NCBI GenBank assembly: GCA_016297675.1
Contig: JAEDGE010000117.1
Location: 1-5,930, forward strand
DNA: 5,930 bases
Source: Oscillospiraceae bacterium
GTDB taxonomy: Bacteria; Bacillota; Clostridia; Oscillospirales; Ruminococcaceae
Direction: 5' to 3'
This document shows positions 1 to 5,809 of this stretch, piece after piece. Made by a program: the position numbers and the translations under genes. Each line of letters starts with the position of its first letter. Position 1 is the first letter of the stretch. Below the pieces are notes generated by a model. It was not told the origin of the DNA, did no database searches, and worked only from the letters and a program-made list of their open reading frames with translations.

Positions 1-950
1 ATGCGATGGCAGACCTTGACTTAGATGGTTACCCGGAGTTAATGGTCAAAACCGGCGCCTGTGAAGCCGATTATGTATATGTTGTCTGGACAAAGGGCAC
101 AGACGGTACGGCTGTCAAAGCCGGAGAATGTTCTGGTTTCCACACTCTACTGTATTACAATTGTCAAAACGGTTTTCTATACACCAATTCTTGCCATATG
201 GACGGCGAGCGTCTGGAAGAATATAGCCTGATAAATCAACAAATTCAAGTTACCAATTCCTACAATTGGAGCCTGCGAGACAGCACCTATTATCAGGAAC
301 ATGGCTATTATGATCCGACCCTGATGGAAAACGTCTGTGTATTGAGGGAACGGGATGTGACAGATTATGTCTTCGCTATCAGTGATATGAACGGTACAAA
401 TCCGAATGGGACCATGACCATAGAAGAATACATCCAAAAAATCAGCGAAAATAATCTGACAGAGGCAGCAGAAACAACCGTATCAGAAGATACTATGAAA
501 AGTAACATCCTTGCACAGTGCAGCGGTGACCAATTAGATTGGTTCTATGATGACTTTGACGGAGACGGCACTTACGAGGCATTCGCCATTGACGGCAACA
601 GCAGTGATTTCGGCAATGAAATCCAAGGCATCTATTATGCAGATGCCTCCGGCAATGTGACCTTGATTGGTACAACCTTCTGGGGCGGCTTCGGTTCTGG
701 CAGAGTCGTTGATTACAGCAGCAGTAAAAAGTTCTTTGTCCTGAATACACACAACGGCGGTTCTGGCTCTACCGACTACTTATACAGCGTAAAAGAAGGG
801 AACTACTATGAATCCAATCTCTCTGGTTCTCTATATGGATTTCAGGTAGATGAAAACGGTGCCTATACATTTGAGCCCGGTTCCGATGCGCACGAACGAC
901 CGCAAATCCGCCTGTACTATGATGAAAGTACGGGGGATTTCTACCAATAA
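1..950 (+). CDS. 5'-truncated protein of unknown function with two Asp-rich DxDxDG-type motifs
   Basis: The reading frame is open from the left edge (first full codon at 3) to a TAA at 948-950. The first Met codon is at 6, but only five bases precede it, so no ribosome site can be judged. That Met falls inside a conserved-looking motif (A-M-A-D-L-D-L-D-G-Y-P-E-L), of the kind found inside Firmicute secreted proteins as A-D-L-D-x-D-G-x-P-E-L. The true start therefore probably lies upstream and a signal peptide could be missing. Counting from that Met, 314 residues are visible. A second motif of the same style, Y-D-D-F-D-G-D-G-T-Y-E-A-F-A, lies at about 181-194, after a Thr/Glu/Ser-rich linker at about 145-165. 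The rest is rich in Tyr, Gly, Ser and Asn, as in extracellular beta-rich proteins. No catalytic motif, membrane segment or known enzyme family is recognised. A calcium-binding, FG-GAP/VCBS-like repeat protein is the best guess. The gene converges on the protease gene and ends just before a strong terminator. Confidence 0.8.
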   Translation, partial: AMADLDLDGYPELMVKTGACEADYVYVVWTKGTDGTAVKAGECSGFHTLLYYNCQNGFLYTNSCHMDGERLEEYSLINQQIQVTNSYNWSLRDSTYYQEHGYYDPTLMENVCVLRERDVTDYVFAISDMNGTNPNGTMTIEEYIQKISENNLTEAAETTVSEDTMKSNILAQCSGDQLDWFYDDFDGDGTYEAFAIDGNSSDFGNEIQGIYYADASGNVTLIGTTFWGGFGSGRVVDYSSSKKFFVLNTHNGGSGSTDYLYSVKEGNYYESNLSGSLYGFQVDENGAYTFEPGSDAHERPQIRLYYDESTGDFYQ

Positions 951-983
951 GCAAACACCTACTTTAAGTGTATATAGACAGTA

Positions 984-1025
984 AAACAGCAGCCTGCCAG
1001 TTCGGCAGACTGCTGTTTATTTTGT
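984..1025 (+). terminator. Rho-independent terminator between convergent genes, probably bidirectional
   Basis: The hairpin has an outer 9-bp stem, AAACAGCAG (984-992) with CTGCTGTTT (1010-1018), one C/A mismatch (993/1009), an inner 5-bp stem CTGCC/GGCAG, and a 5-base loop AGTTC. On the plus strand it continues into TTTATTTT, starting 34 bases after the stop of the upstream gene, so it should end that transcript. On the minus strand the same stem is followed by TTTTA, so it can also stop transcripts of the protease gene. No other hairpin with a T tract follows the protease stop codon more closely. Confidence 0.88.
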
Positions 1026-1040
1026 GTTATACTAGGCTCT

Positions 1041-1065
1041 ATTGCAAAATCTACGATTTTGCAAT
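1041..1065. repeat. Perfect 11-bp inverted repeat, left hairpin of the palindromic element
   Basis: ATTGCAAAATC (1041-1051) and GATTTTGCAAT (1055-1065) are exact reverse complements separated by TAC. The left arm is also part of the left terminal repeat, so this local hairpin competes with pairing between the two ends of the element. Confidence 0.85.
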
Positions 1066-1085
1066 ACCGGCAATGAATTGCCGGT
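1066..1085. repeat. Perfect 9-bp inverted repeat inside the palindromic element
   Basis: ACCGGCAAT (1066-1074) and ATTGCCGGT (1077-1085) are exact reverse complements separated by two bases. The repeat directly abuts the previous hairpin and is followed by a third short stem, GGTGGC/GCCACC (1086-1091 and 1095-1100). The left half of the element is thus a run of consecutive stem-loops. Confidence 0.8.
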
Positions 1086-1156
1086 GGTGGCTCTGCCACC
1101 AAGAGCCGCCGTTCATACTGCTTTCGCAAAATGGCTTTGCAGCCGCCTTTGACGGC

Positions 1157-1183
1157 ATTGCAAACAACGATGTTGTTTGCAAT
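1157..1183. repeat. Perfect 12-bp inverted repeat, right hairpin of the palindromic element
   Basis: ATTGCAAACAAC (1157-1168) and GTTGTTTGCAAT (1172-1183) are exact reverse complements around GAT. It mirrors the left hairpin at 1041-1065: both have arms beginning with ATTGCAAA and a three-base loop. Confidence 0.85.
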
Positions 1184-1216
1184 AGAGGACAGTATATATT
1201 TTCATTTGAAAAGGAA

Positions 1217-4200
1217 TTAGAACGATGCATCCAATCCGGCAGATTTTTTTGCATAATAGGTCAGAACCGCAACGGCATCCTCTACGCTGATGCTGCCATC
1301 AAAGTCCACATCTGACAACCGCTTTTGGGAAGCGGTGAAGTTGCTTTCCAGTGCCGCAGAAGTTCTGGCATAATCAGTCAGAATGGCAACCGCATCTTCC
1401 ACTGCAATCACACCATCTTCGTCAACATCTCCAAGTTTGCGAATCGGAGTGGCACTCGCTGCCAATTTCTCAAAAGAAACCCCTCTTATCTGCAAATCAA
1501 AGGCATCTGAATACGCTTGTCCTTGTGCTGTCTCGTCCGCAGAAAGGAAGTACAGCATCTTTTCATCTGCTGCCACTTGGCAGTAATACTGCTGACTCAA
1601 ATCATAAATACTGTATGCTGTAGAGAGATACTGTTTGGTCTGTACATCATACAGAATGATGTCACCGGCTCCCTGTACCCCCATTCCAACATAAACCAGA
1701 TACCGGCTGTTCGCAGCATTTACAAATGGATATAAATAATTTTCTGTATTATAATACAATGTCTGCATCTGTTCAACCGTCATCTGCTCACAAATGTCCC
1801 AGCTGTCTGTTTCCGGATCATAAATTGCCTGCGGCAGTGGTGCATTCGTTGCAAAGCTTGGAAGAGCATCCATTGTCAGCACCAATTGATCTGCAATCCA
1901 ATAGCAATTGACTGCCATACGATAAAATGGCATTTCCGAAATGCGAACCGTTTCCTGTGTATTCGGGTTATATTCACAAACTACGAATCGCTCTCCGGTC
2001 TCTTCATCAACCTGTGATCCGACAAACCAAATCGTTCCGTCTCCAACTGTAACGCTTAATATCTGACTCACTTCCGGTAGAAAACCACAGTCTGTCCAGC
2101 AGCCTTGTTCAAAATCATAGCACAGAATCTTTCTTGTCGCGCCTTCTACAAACGGATAGTTAACTATCACATACAGCTGATGATCCGATGTTGCATAAAG
2201 CTCTGCTGAAGACGGCACAAAGTCATCAACAGTCGGGAATCCACTGTCATCCAACAAGCTCCACCCTTCTGTCTCATCCAGCACATACAGACAGCCATTT
2301 ACATCATAATTATAAAATTTGTTGTCGATACAAAATACTTGATTACTGAAAGAACCTTCCCACTGTTCCGGAACGGAAGCAATGGTCTCTGGCAAGATAC
2401 CAGACGAATAATACTGTGTGGTTTGATAAACTGCATTATCATTTTCATCAAAGAACTTGATATTTAAGAAACACCGCTCATAGTCTGACACATCCAGCAC
2501 CATTTCCGTATCTGTGCAACTAATGGTCTGCACATCTGCAAAGGTATCATAGGAATAATCCGCAATATGATTCAAATTGCGTCCTGTCAAAGTCAGTTCT
2601 CCGGTCTCTGTATTCAGGCTGGAATCCAATATACGTGGTCTGTCACTTTCCAATTGTGAGAAATCGAGTACACCGCCAGTCTTTACCAGAGCATTCAATT
2701 GTTCTACCGGACGGGTGGAACACAGCAAATCTGTGGCAATTTCCAATGCATCTGCTTCTGGATTCCGCAATGCCAACAGACCAGCCGCTGCGGTGACATA
2801 CGGTGTCGCCATAGAAGTTCCGTCCATATAAATGTACTGTGGATAGTCTATTCCATTATTGACGATACTGATATCGAAATCATCCAGATAAACCCGCACC
2901 TTACCACCGGGGGTCAACCGATCTACCTGCCATGCAAGTGCTTGCATTTCCCCGTCCATTCCGTTAATATCAGAAGTGATCGTATTCCAACGCCCCATCT
3001 CATTCAGCCCATAGTCCCCCACACCGAGAACATATTCTGTTTCCACGTCGCCGTAAGCACCGCTTTCTGTCAGTGCATTCTGTACAACGCTCAGACTGCA
3101 TTCTGTTTCTTCCGTTTCGATTCGAAAACGAATACAGAAATCCCGCAGTTCCTCTTCTGCAACAGCATAAGGCAGCGGTAAATACAATGCACCAGCTGCA
3201 CCGTCTTCCGGCACGGTGTATTCCCAACAGAGGGAACTTCCCTGCTCCGGTGAACCAAAATAAACATCCTGCGACAGCGTCAAAGACTGTTCTGCCTCCG
3301 GTGTTCCATATGACAGCATCAACAGTTCTTGGCCAATGCCATCAGACAATTTTGCTGCATCCACCAATGCAGGAACAGACGCAGAAAAATCTTCCGACAG
3401 GGCAATCCATGCAGCGTTCTGCTCTTCTGAAAATGCAGATGGTTCAAAATACGGCTCACAATAGGTGGACAAAATATTGACACCCGGTGCAGCTAAATCG
3501 ACGGTTTCCACACCATAGTTAGAAAAGTCTGCAAGGTTATCATCCTCATCTGTTGCTGCAACAGAAATAATATAAGGATTGTCCAAACCACTTGGATAAT
3601 CTTTTAATTCGTCTACATTGGTAGCTTCATTTCCAGCTGCACAGAGGGACAATGCCCCTTTCTGCCCGACCAACGTCATAATCAGATTCATAATATCGCC
3701 GTATGATCCGGCACCGATTAAAGGTCCGCCCCAAGAATTGTTGATAGCGGTTATATTGACACCCAAATTCTGTGCATCATAAATATACTCATAAGCGGCA
3801 ATCTCCGAATAAACGCCGCTGCTGCCGTCTTCGCCCAGAATTTTCAATGCCATAATCTTCACATTGTCTGCATTTGCTTGTTCCAGAACAGAAGAAATAA
3901 TGCCGGCACAGTGTGTACCATGTCCGTTGTCATCCGTTGGGTCGTCGTCCCAGTTCACATAGTCATAACCGTGCAGACCCTCTAACGCTCCGCTTTCCGC
4001 ATAAGGGTTTTCCCAGAGATGGGACTGCAAATCCGGATGGGAAAGATTGATTCCTGTATCTACAACAGCAATGACCGATTCCGTATCCGTGAGGGTACCA
4101 TCCAGTGCTTCGACATTCATATCCAAACTGGGTGTACCGTTATTCTGTCCGACATTCTCCAACGCCCAGAGCAAATCTTGATGGTCTGTGATAGAACTGG

Positions 4201-4591
4201 TTTCGATTTTCCAGTTTGGCTCTGCACAAACCACATTGGGCTGCTGTTCCAAACGAGCAATCAACTCTTCCGTGCTCTCTGTTTCTGAACGTACTAAGGA
4301 AACAGAAATACTGTCCATTGCAGCGGCAGCACTTCCCAGCAATGGCAGCTCCTCAATCCCCGTTTCCGACTGTAAATCAAATGTAGCCGTATGTACCACA
4401 GTTTCTTCTGTGCTGACAGTCCCGCCCTGTAGCAGTGACACACCGGATGTGAGGACAATCGCTTCCCCCTCTATCCATTCGGCAGTAGGCTCTTCGGATG
4501 TTGTATCCGCTGCAACAGCTGGAAAAGCAGCCGCAGAAGAAGCTGTCAGGGTAAGTGCTAAGGTGAACGCAAGGAACGTGTGTTTTTTCAT
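1217..4591 (-). CDS. Secreted multidomain subtilisin-like serine protease (S8) with C-terminal type I dockerin
   Basis: This is a 1124-residue exported endopeptidase expected to attach to a cohesin-bearing scaffold. Residues 1-27 form a signal peptide (Lys-Lys, hydrophobic core, A-V-A cleavage site). Residues 28 to about 140 resemble a subtilase propeptide. The S8 triad is visible: Asp178 in V-V-D-T-G, His224 in N-G-H-G-T-H, Ser593 in G-T-S-M-A-T-P, with oxyanion Asn321 in A-A-G-N-E. The Asn-Ser spacing of 272 is far above the usual 66 or so, because about 200 residues (378-584) are inserted. An IPT/TIG-like domain follows (about 651-728), then a region of propeller-like repeats (about 735-1045) and a dockerin (1054-1116). 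The start at 4591 has AGGAGG at 4599-4604, seven bases upstream. Known subtilase inserts such as PA domains usually lie elsewhere, before the oxyanion Asn. The substrate is unknown; nutrient proteolysis or processing of scaffold partners are possible roles. The S8 call is very secure; the accessory domains apart from the dockerin are less so. Confidence 0.96.
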   Translation of the reverse strand: MKKHTFLAFTLALTLTASSAAAFPAVAADTTSEEPTAEWIEGEAIVLTSGVSLLQGGTVSTEETVVHTATFDLQSETGIEELPLLGSAAAAMDSISVSLVRSETESTEELIARLEQQPNVVCAEPNWKIETSSITDHQDLLWALENVGQNNGTPSLDMNVEALDGTLTDTESVIAVVDTGINLSHPDLQSHLWENPYAESGALEGLHGYDYVNWDDDPTDDNGHGTHCAGIISSVLEQANADNVKIMALKILGEDGSSGVYSEIAAYEYIYDAQNLGVNITAINNSWGGPLIGAGSYGDIMNLIMTLVGQKGALSLCAAGNEATNVDELKDYPSGLDNPYIISVAATDEDDNLADFSNYGVETVDLAAPGVNILSTYCEPYFEPSAFSEEQNAAWIALSEDFSASVPALVDAAKLSDGIGQELLMLSYGTPEAEQSLTLSQDVYFGSPEQGSSLCWEYTVPEDGAAGALYLPLPYAVAEEELRDFCIRFRIETEETECSLSVVQNALTESGAYGDVETEYVLGVGDYGLNEMGRWNTITSDINGMDGEMQALAWQVDRLTPGGKVRVYLDDFDISIVNNGIDYPQYIYMDGTSMATPYVTAAAGLLALRNPEADALEIATDLLCSTRPVEQLNALVKTGGVLDFSQLESDRPRILDSSLNTETGELTLTGRNLNHIADYSYDTFADVQTISCTDTEMVLDVSDYERCFLNIKFFDENDNAVYQTTQYYSSGILPETIASVPEQWEGSFSNQVFCIDNKFYNYDVNGCLYVLDETEGWSLLDDSGFPTVDDFVPSSAELYATSDHQLYVIVNYPFVEGATRKILCYDFEQGCWTDCGFLPEVSQILSVTVGDGTIWFVGSQVDEETGERFVVCEYNPNTQETVRISEMPFYRMAVNCYWIADQLVLTMDALPSFATNAPLPQAIYDPETDSWDICEQMTVEQMQTLYYNTENYLYPFVNAANSRYLVYVGMGVQGAGDIILYDVQTKQYLSTAYSIYDLSQQYYCQVAADEKMLYFLSADETAQGQAYSDAFDLQIRGVSFEKLAASATPIRKLGDVDEDGVIAVEDAVAILTDYARTSAALESNFTASQKRLSDVDFDGSISVEDAVAVLTYYAKKSAGLDASF
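1244..1432 (-). other. Type I dockerin domain of the subtilase
   Basis: Residues 1054-1116 hold two F-hand Ca-binding repeats: D-V-D-E-D-G-V-I-A-V-E-D-A-V-A-I-L and D-V-D-F-D-G-S-I-S-V-E-D-A-V-A-V-L. Asp at loop positions 1, 3, 5 and 12 is present in both (1055, 1057, 1059, 1066 and 1094, 1096, 1098, 1105). Val-Glu occupies loop positions 10-11 in both repeats; in clostridial dockerins these positions help set cohesin specificity, so the two faces look equivalent here. In known systems such domains bind cohesins of cellulosomes or amylosomes. No cohesin gene is in the window. Confidence 0.93.
2840..3460 (-). other. Domain inserted in the subtilase catalytic domain, probably a beta-sandwich
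   Basis: Residues about 378-584 lie between the L-A-A-P-G-V strand and the G-T-S-M-A-T-P serine motif, where ordinary subtilisins have roughly 20 residues. The first part (about 378-430) is acidic and helix-like. The rest alternates short strands and turns and ends with V-R-V-Y-L-D-D-F-D-I-S-I, a closing pattern often seen in jelly-roll carbohydrate-binding or concanavalin-like modules. The insertion is seen directly from the spacing of conserved motifs; its fold and any ligand are inferred. Confidence 0.7.
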
Positions 4592-4598
4592 GGGAATG

Positions 4599-4604
4599 CC
4601 TCCT
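4599..4604 (-). promoter_or_regulatory. Ribosome binding site of the subtilase gene
   Basis: On the minus strand AGGAGG lies seven bases before the ATG at 4591. It is a full match to the anti-Shine-Dalgarno core and settles the start, which is also the only one giving an intact signal peptide. Confidence 0.92.
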
Positions 4605-4710
4605 TTTTCATAAATATTTTTAGATGTCTTATTTCCTTTTCAGATGAGCTGTTTCCGAAATTACTTTTCAAAAATCAACAGCATACGATTTTATGATGCA
4701 AAAACATCTC

Positions 4711-4744
4711 TGTAACGGAAAAGGAAAACGAATGTGTAATGGAA
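4711..4744. repeat. Short direct repeat in the subtilase leader, possible operator
   Basis: TGTAACGGAA (4711-4720) and TGTAATGGAA (4735-4744) match at 9 of 10 positions with start points 24 bases apart. The second copy falls at the predicted transcription start, next to the -10 box. The arrangement could bind a regulator on one DNA face, but two short copies in AT-rich DNA may be chance. Confidence 0.3.
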
Positions 4745-4752
4745 CCATCATA

Positions 4753-4761
4753 ATTATATCA
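4753..4761 (-). promoter_or_regulatory. Candidate extended -10 promoter for the subtilase gene
   Basis: Reading the minus strand, TGATATAAT occupies 4761 to 4753: a perfect TATAAT preceded by TGn, the extended -10 form recognised by the housekeeping sigma factor of Firmicutes. No good -35 hexamer lies 16-18 bases upstream, consistent with an extended -10 promoter. Transcription would start near 4746, giving a leader of about 155 bases. The surroundings are AT-rich, so a chance match is possible. Confidence 0.5.
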
Positions 4762-4824
4762 TAAATTTTAAGATTTATCTTTCCATATTGATTTTATTTT
4801 TATGAATAAATAATTTTTAAGTAG

Positions 4825-5643
4825 TTATTTTTCCCAATTTGGAGGTGTATCGTGCCAGGAAATCAAATCATTTTCCTCATAGAGGTATTGACCTGTATCT
4901 GCATCATAGACATAATATCCCTCTGGAATCCCTGCCTCAGCATAAGAAATTAACGCTGCACAAAACTGTTTGACTGCCTGTACACCATCTTCCTCTCCTC
5001 TTTGCAACATGGGATTCAATTGGGAAAATATTTCACTGATGCGGTCATTGTCAGGTGCATTGGTATAATAGAGCTGAGCAGAACCATATGTCAAAAGATA
5101 GTCATACACCTCATAATCCGATTCGGCAACGCTCGCAGAAAAATCCAGATAGAGCCAAACGCCACTTTCTGCGGTTGCAAATTCCTGTTGAAAATCAGAA
5201 ATAGAAATTTCCCGTGCTGCCGCCTGACTGGTAAGGGGCGTTTCACCAATCCGCACACCGACTGCCATTTGCAGCGTTTCGCTGGTTTTCCGCAACTCAT
5301 CAGACATGGTTTGCAATTCTGTTTCTGTAAAACGGTCAGCATTTTCACAAATGAAAACAGCTTGTTCGCTGCGATCATAAAATGTGTGCATGATGCCTGT
5401 TTCACTGGGTGTAGTGGTATCCGATTGTTCTGTATCGTTCTGATATCGAACAAATGCCGCCGTTGCAAGAATGACCAGAACGGGCAATCCGATGAGCAGA
5501 AGCAGCCAGAAGCGAAAGGGATGGTTTTGTGTTTTGGGCGGTTCTATCTCTGGATGCAGAGCCGGCAGCAACTGTCCGCAGTTTTCGCAGTAAATAGAAT
5601 CTGATTCTTCCTGCTGGACACCGCAATAAGGGCAGGTTATCAT
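4825..5643 (-). CDS. Zinc-ribbon membrane protein with TPM-like extracytoplasmic domain
   Basis: The product has 272 residues if started at the second of two adjacent ATGs (5643), which lies seven bases after AGGAGG; the first (5646) leaves only four. The N-terminus is a zinc ribbon, C4-P-Y-C7 and C19-E-N-C22. A proline-rich linker and one membrane helix (about 46-64) follow, with Arg66 after it. A Thr/Ser-rich stretch then leads to a domain of about 150 residues that resembles TPM (TLP18.3/Psb32/MOLO-1) domains: a helix with paired E-L, then a V-G-V-R-I strand, a G-V-W-L-Y-L-D strand, a Y-G-S-A strand and a C-terminal helix with E-D-G-V-Q-A-V-K. The last 35 or so residues are Tyr-rich. Such proteins usually place the ribbon in the cytoplasm and the TPM-like domain outside; their function is poorly known. 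The frame is open upstream to 5772, but that extension would run through a hairpin and has no ribosome site. The TPM assignment is from memory of the fold pattern and is moderate. Confidence 0.85.
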   Translation of the reverse strand: MITCPYCGVQQEESDSIYCENCGQLLPALHPEIEPPKTQNHPFRFWLLLLIGLPVLVILATAAFVRYQNDTEQSDTTTPSETGIMHTFYDRSEQAVFICENADRFTETELQTMSDELRKTSETLQMAVGVRIGETPLTSQAAAREISISDFQQEFATAESGVWLYLDFSASVAESDYEVYDYLLTYGSAQLYYTNAPDNDRISEIFSQLNPMLQRGEEDGVQAVKQFCAALISYAEAGIPEGYYVYDADTGQYLYEENDLISWHDTPPNWEK

Positions 5644-5650
5644 CATACGA

Positions 5651-5656
5651 CCTCCT
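5651..5656 (-). promoter_or_regulatory. Ribosome binding site deciding the start of the zinc-ribbon gene
   Basis: AGGAGG on the minus strand lies four bases before the ATG at 5646 and seven before the ATG at 5643. The seven-base spacing equals that of the neighbouring protease gene, favouring 5643. Either choice removes the 42-residue upstream extension of the open frame. Confidence 0.85.
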
Positions 5657-5670
5657 TGTTTTGAGAATGA

Positions 5671-5702
5671 AAGAAGCTTGTCGGTAAAACCGCAAGCTTC
5701 TT
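5671..5702. terminator. Terminator- or attenuator-like hairpin just upstream of the zinc-ribbon gene
   Basis: AAGAAGCTTG (5671-5680) pairs with CAAGCTTCTT (5693-5702), and CGGT (5682-5685) with ACCG (5689-5692), around a three-base loop. The only flaw is one unpaired T at 5681. On the minus strand the stem runs into CTTTCATTCTC, a weak T tract. The hairpin ends 15 bases before AGGAGG. It could terminate a gene lying upstream on the minus strand, or sit in the leader of the zinc-ribbon gene as an attenuator. No clear promoter fits between it and the ribosome site. Confidence 0.6.
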
Positions 5703-5809
5703 CTGTTTCCGTAGAAATGGCTATGCTGGCATACGCCATAGAAAAAATTTCGTACTGCGTGGGAATTTGCATCCACTTAAAAAATGTTGAAAAGTTTTAT
5801 CCGCCAGAC

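Larger units (their letters stand above)
1028..1196. mobile_element. MITE-like palindromic element with 21-bp terminal inverted repeats
   Basis: The ends 1028-1048 and 1176-1196 are inverted copies matching at 18 of 21 positions: TATACT, three differing bases, then CTCTATTGCAAA. A subterminal pair also matches in inverted orientation at 12 of 14 positions (1058-1071 against 1151-1164), and the centre is partly self-complementary, so the whole 169 bp is an imperfect palindrome. TA occurs at both outer edges, which would fit the TA target duplication of IS630/Tc1-mariner elements. No plausible transposase is encoded, so it would be a non-autonomous MITE moved in trans. It lies in non-coding DNA between a terminator and the stop codon of the protease. 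Alternatives are a REP/BIME-type repeat or a structured RNA element. The repeats are seen directly; mobility is inferred, because only one copy is in view. Confidence 0.6.
4592..4824. other. AT-rich intergenic region with promoter and leader of the subtilase gene
   Basis: This 233-bp stretch separates two minus-strand genes. Nothing in it resembles a gene or an RNA gene. No GC-rich hairpin with a T tract follows the upstream gene's stop at 4825, so that gene has no clear intrinsic terminator here; only A/T-rich runs are seen between 4765 and 4824. The part from about 4746 to 4592 would be the 5' leader of the protease mRNA. It holds a 10-base direct repeat but no recognisable riboswitch. Confidence 0.6.

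Noticed and set aside
1041..1183. CRISPR array from the repeated ATTGCAAA units
   Set aside because: Copies are only 8-12 bases, inverted rather than direct, unevenly spaced, and part of one palindrome.
984..1196. tRNA or known small RNA in the hairpin-rich intergenic region
   Set aside because: There is no tRNA cloverleaf consensus (no T-loop GTTCRA or anticodon arm); the hairpins are explained by a terminator and an inverted-repeat element.
968..1315. Plus-strand open frame of 115 codons across the intergenic region
   Set aside because: It runs through the terminator and the palindromic element and into the antisense of the dockerin; there is no ribosome site and the composition is not protein-like.
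2699..3181. Plus-strand open frame of 160 codons inside the protease gene
   Set aside because: It is antisense to the intact, clearly conserved subtilase and has no ribosome site; it is a shadow of the real frame.
4765..4824. Intrinsic terminator after the zinc-ribbon gene
   Set aside because: There are only A/T-rich runs here; no stable GC-containing stem precedes a T tract.
5002..5604. Plus-strand open frame of 200 codons
   Set aside because: It is antisense to the zinc-ribbon/TPM-like gene; Cys-rich low-quality sequence without a start signal.
5644..5772. N-terminal extension of the zinc-ribbon protein to the ATG at 5772
   Set aside because: The extension would translate the hairpin and the ribosome site itself, and the upstream ATG has no Shine-Dalgarno sequence; AGGAGG points to 5643/5646.
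5402..5776. Minus-strand open frame of 124 codons
   Set aside because: It overlaps the start of the zinc-ribbon gene in another frame and is rich in Arg and Ser without family resemblance; it is a shadow.
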